12,071 nt of DNA from an uncultured Salinimicrobium sp. (GTDB lineage: Bacteria; Bacteroidota; Bacteroidia; Flavobacteriales; Flavobacteriaceae), in the NCBI GenBank assembly GCA_946887025.1, contig CAMPJY010000079.1, positions 1-12,071 on the forward strand, in the 5' to 3' direction. A program made the position numbers and the translations under genes. The notes beneath the pieces were generated by a model. It was not told where the DNA came from, made no database searches, and was given only the letters and a program-made list of their open reading frames with translations. Below are positions 7,254 to 12,071 of the stretch, one piece after another (the first letter of the stretch is position 1; each line of letters opens with the position of its first letter).

Positions 7254-7759
7254 TCCGCGATCCATTTTCCCTGTACCTTCATCACCTGCTCGATTACATC
7301 GCGAACACAGCCTTTCCCACCCTTCCTGTGGGAAATATATTTTGCGATATGCTTGATTTCGGGAGCAGCATCCTGTGGCGCACAGGGCATTCCCACTTTC
7401 CTCATTGGATACAAATCAGGGATGTCGTCTCCCATATACAGCACCTGCCCTGGGTTGATATTATAAATATCCAGAAACTCCTCCATTTGGGTAACCTTGT
7501 CGTCACAACCTAAATAGATATCGGTAAGGCCAAGATTTCGCAGCCGGTGCCGTACTCCCTCATTTTTTCCACCGGAAATGATACAGACGGTATATCCATT
7601 GTCAACTGCATGTTTCATGGCGAAACCATCCTTGATGTCCATGGTCCTCAATAAATCTCCGTCAGTCCCGATCTGAATGGAGCCATCGGTTAAAACGCCA
7701 TCTACATCAAATATAAATGTGTTGATCTGGGCCAGGTATTCCTTATAACTTTTTTCCAT
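7250..7759 (-). CDS. kdsC: KdsC-like HAD phosphatase (KDO-8-phosphate phosphatase)
   Basis: A 169-residue cytoplasmic HAD hydrolase without a cap domain, the compact form that works as a tetramer in the KdsC/YrbI family. Motif I is FDVDGVLTDG (17-26) with nucleophile Asp18 and acid/base Asp20. Motif II is SGG (62-64), the motif III Lys is Lys88, and motif IV is MGDDIPDL (109-116). The C-terminal GGKGCVRD loop (147-154) is the segment that closes neighbouring active sites in KdsC. The expected reaction is removal of phosphate from 3-deoxy-D-manno-octulosonate 8-phosphate, supplying KDO for lipopolysaccharide core. Close relatives act on other nonulosonate 9-phosphates, so the substrate is not proven. 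The start overlaps the DUF2520 gene by 17 bp, and its stop overlaps the SMR start by 4 bp, implying coupled translation. Confidence 0.88.
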   Translation of the reverse strand: MEKSYKEYLAQINTFIFDVDGVLTDGSIQIGTDGDLLRTMDIKDGFAMKHAVDNGYTVCIISGGKNEGVRHRLRNLGLTDIYLGCDDKVTQMEEFLDIYNINPGQVLYMGDDIPDLYPMRKVGMPCAPQDAAPEIKHIAKYISHRKGGKGCVRDVIEQVMKVQGKWIAE

Positions 7760-8507
7760 GAGCGGATTGGATTGCTTGGGTTAGTAATTTATAGATGTCT
7801 TTGTTTTCTTCTGACTTCAGGGATTCCAAGTGTGCCTGAATTGTGGTTTGGTCATTTCTTTTTGCCGGCCCGGTCTGGGATTCATGGGGAGAGGAATTGC
7901 TGATCTTTTCAGCTGTTTCTTTTATTAAGGGCTGAAGGATCTCAAAAGGAAGGTCATTATCGCGACAAATATCCTCACCGATTGCATAAAGATGGTTGAC
8001 GAAGTTGCAGACGAAAACAGCAGCAAGGTGGAGTTTTTTTCTCTGTTCAGAGGAGACTTTATAGTGGCTTCCGTGAATCTCTTCAGCAAGTTCTGTCAAA
8101 AGTTCCAGATCTTCCGGCCCGTTGGCTTCAAGGCAGAAAGGGATGTTTTTATTTTTCACCTTTCTGTCTTTTGAAAAAGTCTGCAGAGGGTAAAAGACCC
8201 CCCGTCTGTCACATCCCGAGAGGGCATCAATCGAAATGGCACCGGAAGTATGAAGCACCAGTCCTTTTTTCGTTTCCAGGTGTTTCGCTAAATCGGGAAT
8301 TGCATCATCTTTGACAGCCATTAGATAAATATCAGCCTCCTTCAGGTCTTCCATTGATGTCGAAACATCTACCTCCTTTGAATAGCTGTCAAGACTTTTT
8401 TGGGAATGATTATATACCTGCACCACCTGAACATTTTCTGAAGCTGAAAACGCCTCAAAAAGAAAACCTGCTACATTTCCGGTGCCTAAAAGTACCACTT
8501 TGATCAT
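7743..8507 (-). CDS. Rossmann-fold / DUF2520 protein (putative NAD(P)-dependent oxidoreductase)
   Basis: A 254-residue soluble protein. Residues 1-115 form a Rossmann domain with the dinucleotide loop LLGTGNVAGF (6-15) and the segment YLMAVKDDAI (61-70). FYPLQTFS (105-112) marks the transition to the helical DUF2520 domain (about 120-250). The motif QTGPAKRNDQTTIQAHL (211-227) is the C-terminal hallmark of this family and resembles pyrroline-5-carboxylate reductase and related F420/NADP-dependent enzymes. The reaction is unknown. It is the first gene of the six-gene minus-strand operon and diverges from ccsBA. The 124-bp gap between them must carry its promoter; on this strand only an imperfect TAATTTAG lies near the start. 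Confidence 0.85.
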   Translation of the reverse strand: MIKVVLLGTGNVAGFLFEAFSASENVQVVQVYNHSQKSLDSYSKEVDVSTSMEDLKEADIYLMAVKDDAIPDLAKHLETKKGLVLHTSGAISIDALSGCDRRGVFYPLQTFSKDRKVKNKNIPFCLEANGPEDLELLTELAEEIHGSHYKVSSEQRKKLHLAAVFVCNFVNHLYAIGEDICRDNDLPFEILQPLIKETAEKISNSSPHESQTGPAKRNDQTTIQAHLESLKSEENKDIYKLLTQAIQSAHGKKL

Positions 8508-8600
8508 TCGGCTAAATTACCAAAAAAAACAGCTTTTTGGAATAACACCTGTATCTTTCAAATCGGGGAAGATATATGGGCCCAAATAATTAATTATCCT

Positions 8601-8608
8601 TATTTTTG
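8601..8608 (+). promoter_or_regulatory. Candidate -7 box for ccsBA
   Basis: TATTTTTG is an exact match to the Bacteroidota -7 consensus TAnnTTTG. It lies 23 bp upstream of the ccsBA ATG inside the AT-rich divergent spacer. No clear TTTG -33 element is found 19-21 bp upstream, so support is moderate only. Confidence 0.45.
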
Positions 8609-8631
8609 CAACGTTTTAAACGTACTTCCCC

Positions 8632-11600
8632 ATGCAAAATAAAATAGCCTCTATACTATTCTCCACCCGGTTAATGGCAGTCCTGTTTTTGGTCTTTGCC
8701 ATTGCCCTGGGATTAGGAACCTTTATCGAAAACTGGTACAGCACCGAAACCGCAAAAGTGTGGATCTACAATGCCCTTTGGTTCGAGGTGATTATGGCCT
8801 TTTTCGTGATTAACTTCGCTGGAAATATCAAGAGATATCAGTTATATAAGCGGGAAAAATGGTCTACCCTGCTGTTGCACCTCTCATTCATTTTCATTCT
8901 GGTAGGTGCTTTTGTCACCCGTTATATCAGTTATGAGGGAATGATGCCTATCCGCGAGGGGGCAACTGAAAATTCCATTCTTTCCCAGAAGACATACCTT
9001 ACGACTTTTATTGATGGGGAAATTGAAGGGAAGCCCCTGAGAAGGGTAGTGGAGGAGGAAGTCCTTTTGGCACCCGGTGCTTCCAATGAATTCGAATTCA
9101 ATACCGACTACAATGGGCAGCCTGTGAAGCTTGAGATCATTGATTATATTCATGGAGCCGAAGAAGGTCTTGTCGAGGATCCCGAAGGGGAGAATTTCCT
9201 GAAGATAGTGGAAGCCGGAGGAGGCGAACGCCATGATCATTATATCAAAGAAGGCGAAATTTCCAGTATCCACAATGTGCTTTTCGCCTTCAACAAACCT
9301 ACTGAAGGCGCCATTAATTTCCAATACGAGAATGGAGATTATAGAATATCTTCTCCTTTTGAAGGAACGTATATGACAATGGCAACCCAGGCACAGGGAG
9401 AGGTAGTGAAGGATTCCCTGCAGCCGCTTCATCTACGTTCCCTGTATAATATGGCGGGAATGCAGTTTGTTCTCCCGGATCCCGTGGTAAAGGGGCGATA
9501 CGATATTGTACCTATTGAAGAAAAAGCTGCCGGGCAACAGGATGCTGTTACAGTAAGAGTCAGCACTAATGGGGAATCGGAGATCGTGAAACTGATGGGC
9601 GCCCAGTACGTGGTTACTGACCCGAAGAAAATAGAGCTGGGAGGGCTGGAGTTTTATCTGAGGTACGGTTCCAAGGAGATTGAACTTCCTTTTGCCATAA
9701 AACTTGACAATTTTATCGCCAACAAATATCCCGGAACAGAATCCAGTTATTCCTCCTTCGAGAGTGAAGTGACTGTTATTGATGGCGAAACTACTTTTCC
9801 ATACCACATTTATATGAACCATGTACTCGATTATGAAGGCTACAGGTTCTTTCAGTCAGGATTCGACCCGGACGAACAAGGGACCCATCTATCCGTTAAT
9901 CATGACTGGTGGGGGACCTGGATCACCTATATAGGCTATACGCTGCTGTACATCGGTCTCATCTGGATCCTATTTGACAGGGGCTCAAGATTTGGAGAAC
10001 TGCGTAAGATGCTGACCAAGGTGAAGAAGAAAAAAAGAAAACTGACAACCGTGCTGGCGCTGCTTCTCAGTGTAGCAGGATTTTCACAGGACCAGGATCA
10101 TGCGCATTCCAACTCCGGCATACTTCTTCCCAAGAGCAGGATCGATTCTATCTTAAAAGCTAATGTGGTTACACCTGAACACGCAAGGGAATTCGGGGAA
10201 CTGGTGATCCAGGATGCAGGTGGACGGATGAAACCTGTTAACACCTATGCTTCAGAGTTATTGAGGAAACTCAGCAAGAGTGACAATTATGAAGGACTTA
10301 CCCCGAATCAGGTGATTATTTCTATTACTGAAAATCCAACCCTCTGGTATAATGTGCCACTCATAAACGTGAAAATGGGCAATGACAGTATCCGTCATAT
10401 AGCAGGGGTTTCTGAAGATCAGAAATATCTGCCTCTTACTTCTTTCTTCGATCAGGAAGGGAATTATAAACTGTCGCCTTATCTGGAAGATGCCTACCAG
10501 GCTGCCATCCCCAACAAGTTCCAGACGGATTTCATAGAAACAGATAGACGGGTTCAATTGTTATACAATGCCTTGCAGGGGAAACTGCTAAGGATATTTC
10601 CTATCCCCGGGCACGAGAACAATAAATGGGTCTCTTATCCTGAAGCAAGGGAAGCCGGATTTAAGGGCATGGATTCCCTGTATACCCAGCAGATACTTCC
10701 CATTTATATGGGTGCAATCAGGGATGCTAAACAAACAGGGGATTATACCAAGGCCACAGAGATGCTGGAGAGCATCAAGGGCTTCCAGAGAAAATTTGGG
10801 GCTGAGGTGATGCCTTCGGAAAGCAAAATTGAGGCAGAGATCCTTTATAATAAATACGATGTTTTCCGGAGTCTGTTCTCGATGTATATGCTGGCAGGAG
10901 TCATCATGCTGGTGTTCGTCATCGTACAGATATTCAAAGACAGTAAACCCATCCGGGTACTTATTGGGGTGAGCAAAATTGCCATTCTTGTCATGTTCCT
11001 TCTCCACACCGCAGGTTTGATTGCCCGCTGGTATATCTCGGGACATGCCCCCTGGAGTGATGCCTACGAATCGATGATCTACGTAGGCTGGGCCACCATG
11101 CTATTTGGGCTCTACTTCGGAAGGAAGAGTGATCTCACCATTGCTTCTACGGCTTTTGTGACTTCCATGATCCTGATGATCGCGCACTGGAACTGGATGG
11201 ATCCATCAATCGCTAACTTACAACCCGTATTGGATTCCTACTGGTTGATGATCCACGTATCCATCATTGTTGGAAGCTACGGCCCTTTCACCTTGGGAAT
11301 GATCCTGGGGGCGGTTGCGCTGATCCTGATGATCCTTACCAACGAAAGGAACAAGAAGAAAATGGATCTCACCATTAAAGAGATTACCATAATTACCGAA
11401 ATGGCCCTGACAGTAGGGCTGGTGATGCTGACCATTGGAAACTTCCTTGGAGGACAGTGGGCCAATGAAAGCTGGGGAAGATACTGGGGCTGGGATCCGA
11501 AAGAGACCTGGGCCCTGGTAAGCATTATGATTTATGCTTTTGTGATCCACATGAGAATTGTTCCGGGACTGAGGAGCCGATGGCTGTTCAACTTTATGGC

Positions 11601-11838
11601 AGTGGTTTCCTTTGCGAGCATCATGATGACGTATTTCGGGGTAAACTTCTACCTCTCCGGGCTACACTCTTACGCCAGTGGAGATAAGGTGATTACCCCA
11701 AGTTTCGTTTACTATTCTGTAGTGGTGGTAGCTTTGCTGGGTGTTATATCCAACTGGAGGTTCAGGGTACATTACAAAAAAGGGAACAGAAAACGTTTAA
11801 CCGCTGATTTTCTGAAAAAGAAGAAGAAGAAACATTAG
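8632..11838 (+). CDS. ccsBA: CcsBA cytochrome c synthetase (fused ResB-CcsA haem lyase, system II)
   Basis: A 1068-residue inner-membrane protein that exports haem and joins it to the CXXCH motif of periplasmic apocytochromes c. Residues 1-450 are the ResB/CcsB half: spans at 13-31, 47-65 and 78-97, a periplasmic beta-rich domain (98-427), then a span at 428-448. Residues 745-1045 are the CcsA half, with the WWD haem loop W943...WGRYWGWDPKETW (948-960). Putative haem ligands fall at H83 (first TM-His), H875, H973 and H1012. The 875/973/1012 spacing agrees within one residue with the P-His1, TM-His2 and P-His2 spacing I recall for Helicobacter CcsBA. Between the halves, KVKKKKRK (463-470) and a hydrophobic stretch ending AGFSQ look like a signal peptide, followed by about 260 periplasmic residues that I do not recognise. 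There is no cysteine anywhere. The ATG at 8632 fits the first span. The gene stands alone, divergent from the DUF2520 operon. Confidence 0.93.
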   Translation: MQNKIASILFSTRLMAVLFLVFAIALGLGTFIENWYSTETAKVWIYNALWFEVIMAFFVINFAGNIKRYQLYKREKWSTLLLHLSFIFILVGAFVTRYISYEGMMPIREGATENSILSQKTYLTTFIDGEIEGKPLRRVVEEEVLLAPGASNEFEFNTDYNGQPVKLEIIDYIHGAEEGLVEDPEGENFLKIVEAGGGERHDHYIKEGEISSIHNVLFAFNKPTEGAINFQYENGDYRISSPFEGTYMTMATQAQGEVVKDSLQPLHLRSLYNMAGMQFVLPDPVVKGRYDIVPIEEKAAGQQDAVTVRVSTNGESEIVKLMGAQYVVTDPKKIELGGLEFYLRYGSKEIELPFAIKLDNFIANKYPGTESSYSSFESEVTVIDGETTFPYHIYMNHVLDYEGYRFFQSGFDPDEQGTHLSVNHDWWGTWITYIGYTLLYIGLIWILFDRGSRFGELRKMLTKVKKKKRKLTTVLALLLSVAGFSQDQDHAHSNSGILLPKSRIDSILKANVVTPEHAREFGELVIQDAGGRMKPVNTYASELLRKLSKSDNYEGLTPNQVIISITENPTLWYNVPLINVKMGNDSIRHIAGVSEDQKYLPLTSFFDQEGNYKLSPYLEDAYQAAIPNKFQTDFIETDRRVQLLYNALQGKLLRIFPIPGHENNKWVSYPEAREAGFKGMDSLYTQQILPIYMGAIRDAKQTGDYTKATEMLESIKGFQRKFGAEVMPSESKIEAEILYNKYDVFRSLFSMYMLAGVIMLVFVIVQIFKDSKPIRVLIGVSKIAILVMFLLHTAGLIARWYISGHAPWSDAYESMIYVGWATMLFGLYFGRKSDLTIASTAFVTSMILMIAHWNWMDPSIANLQPVLDSYWLMIHVSIIVGSYGPFTLGMILGAVALILMILTNERNKKKMDLTIKEITIITEMALTVGLVMLTIGNFLGGQWANESWGRYWGWDPKETWALVSIMIYAFVIHMRIVPGLRSRWLFNFMAVVSFASIMMTYFGVNFYLSGLHSYASGDKVITPSFVYYSVVVVALLGVISNWRFRVHYKKGNRKRLTADFLKKKKKKH

Positions 11839-11841
11839 AAG

Positions 11842-11874
11842 AAAAAGAGGCGCCGACGGGCGCCTCTTTTTTTT
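11842..11874. terminator. Intrinsic terminator, probably bidirectional
   Basis: A perfect 8-bp GC-rich stem, GAGGCGCC (11847-11854) with GGCGCCTC (11859-11866), closes a GACG loop. Five A residues before it can pair with the first part of the eight-T tract after it, extending the stem to 13 bp. It begins 3 bp after the ccsBA stop. The A-tract on the other side gives a shorter U-run for transcripts of the convergent pirin gene, so one element can serve both. Confidence 0.9.
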
Positions 11875-11904
11875 AGAGCAGGTTCAGTTTAAAGATGCCG
11901 GTTC

Positions 11905-12071
11905 CTATTTAAACTTCCCGGCTTTGAAATCATTGTATGCCTGTTCAATTTCCTCCTGAGTATTCATTACAAAGGGTCCACCAAAGACTACGGGTTCGTC
12001 AAAAGGTTTCGCATGTCCAAAGAGGACGATGCTCTCCTCCTGGGCTTCCAGATGGACAAGATCACTGTCGT
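11905..12071 (-). CDS. Pirin-family protein, C-terminal part (5' end outside window)
   Basis: The last 54 residues are visible, ending in TAG at 11905. The segment [20 protein letters not shown] and then [19 protein letters not shown] is the typical pirin C terminus, where the end of the second cupin barrel is followed by an EEI...A..D...G.F helix. Pirins are bicupin metal proteins; some have quercetin 2,3-dioxygenase activity, but most bacterial members have unknown roles. The metal-binding N-terminal cupin lies beyond the window, so activity cannot be judged. It converges on ccsBA and shares the terminator between them. Confidence 0.85.
   Translation of the reverse strand, partial: DSDLVHLEAQEESIVLFGHAKPFDEPVVFGGPFVMNTQEEIEQAYNDFKAGKFK

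Noticed and set aside
7743..7759. 17-bp overlap of the DUF2520 and kdsC genes as a possible frameshift
   Set aside because: Both frames are intact with complete domains on each side; this is an ordinary operon overlap.
8884..9432. 182-codon open frame on the minus strand inside ccsBA
   Set aside because: The opposite strand encodes the conserved ResB domain in full; the antisense translation resembles no protein family.
11847..11866. Perfect inverted repeat as a possible mobile-element end or attachment site
   Set aside because: The GC stem, tight loop, flanking A and T tracts and position just after a stop codon fit an intrinsic terminator fully.

Overview
The window looks like chromosomal housekeeping DNA from a member of the Bacteroidota, most likely a marine-type Flavobacteriaceae (Gramella/Salegentibacter-like). 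This rests on the very large fused CcsB-CcsA cytochrome c synthetase, a Rossmann/DUF2520 - KdsC - UbiA - Maf - MscS gene string that I recall from flavobacterial genomes, and TAnnTTTG-type -7 promoter boxes. Ribosome-binding sites are not obvious and base composition is moderate. The genus is a guess; no rRNA or tRNA is present to anchor it. I see no mobile element, CRISPR array, tRNA or phage gene.

Layout. Bases 1-203 (minus) hold the N-terminal part of a SpoIIAA-like STAS protein. Bases 345-4717 (minus) form a tight three-gene operon. In transcription order it encodes a secreted multidomain PIG-L/LmbE-type zinc deacetylase, a 49-residue single-membrane-span protein, and a sodium/solute symporter. 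The spacers are 4 bp and 1 bp, which suggests that a periplasmic deacylation step is coupled to uptake. Bases 4822-8507 (minus) form a second operon of six genes: Rossmann/DUF2520 protein, KdsC-like HAD phosphatase, SMR exporter, UbiA-family prenyltransferase, Maf nucleotide pyrophosphatase and a minimal MscS channel. Most junctions overlap or are separated by 1-3 bp; the last spacer is 52 bp. Bases 8632-11838 (plus, divergent) encode the CcsBA haem lyase. It is followed by a strong stem-loop terminator that also serves the convergent pirin-family gene, whose 3' end lies at 11905-12071 (minus).

Function. The second operon mixes envelope-related steps (KDO for lipopolysaccharide, prenyl transfer, osmotic channel, small-cation export) with nucleotide-pool cleaning. 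CcsBA exports haem and attaches it to periplasmic c-type cytochromes. The most interesting leads are the deacetylase / tiny membrane protein / symporter module, a long coiled-coil insertion in an outward loop of that symporter, and a signal-peptide-like segment at the CcsB/CcsA junction. CcsBA also contains no cysteine. Nothing here is clearly an undescribed defence or mobile system; the window is mostly ordinary core genome.
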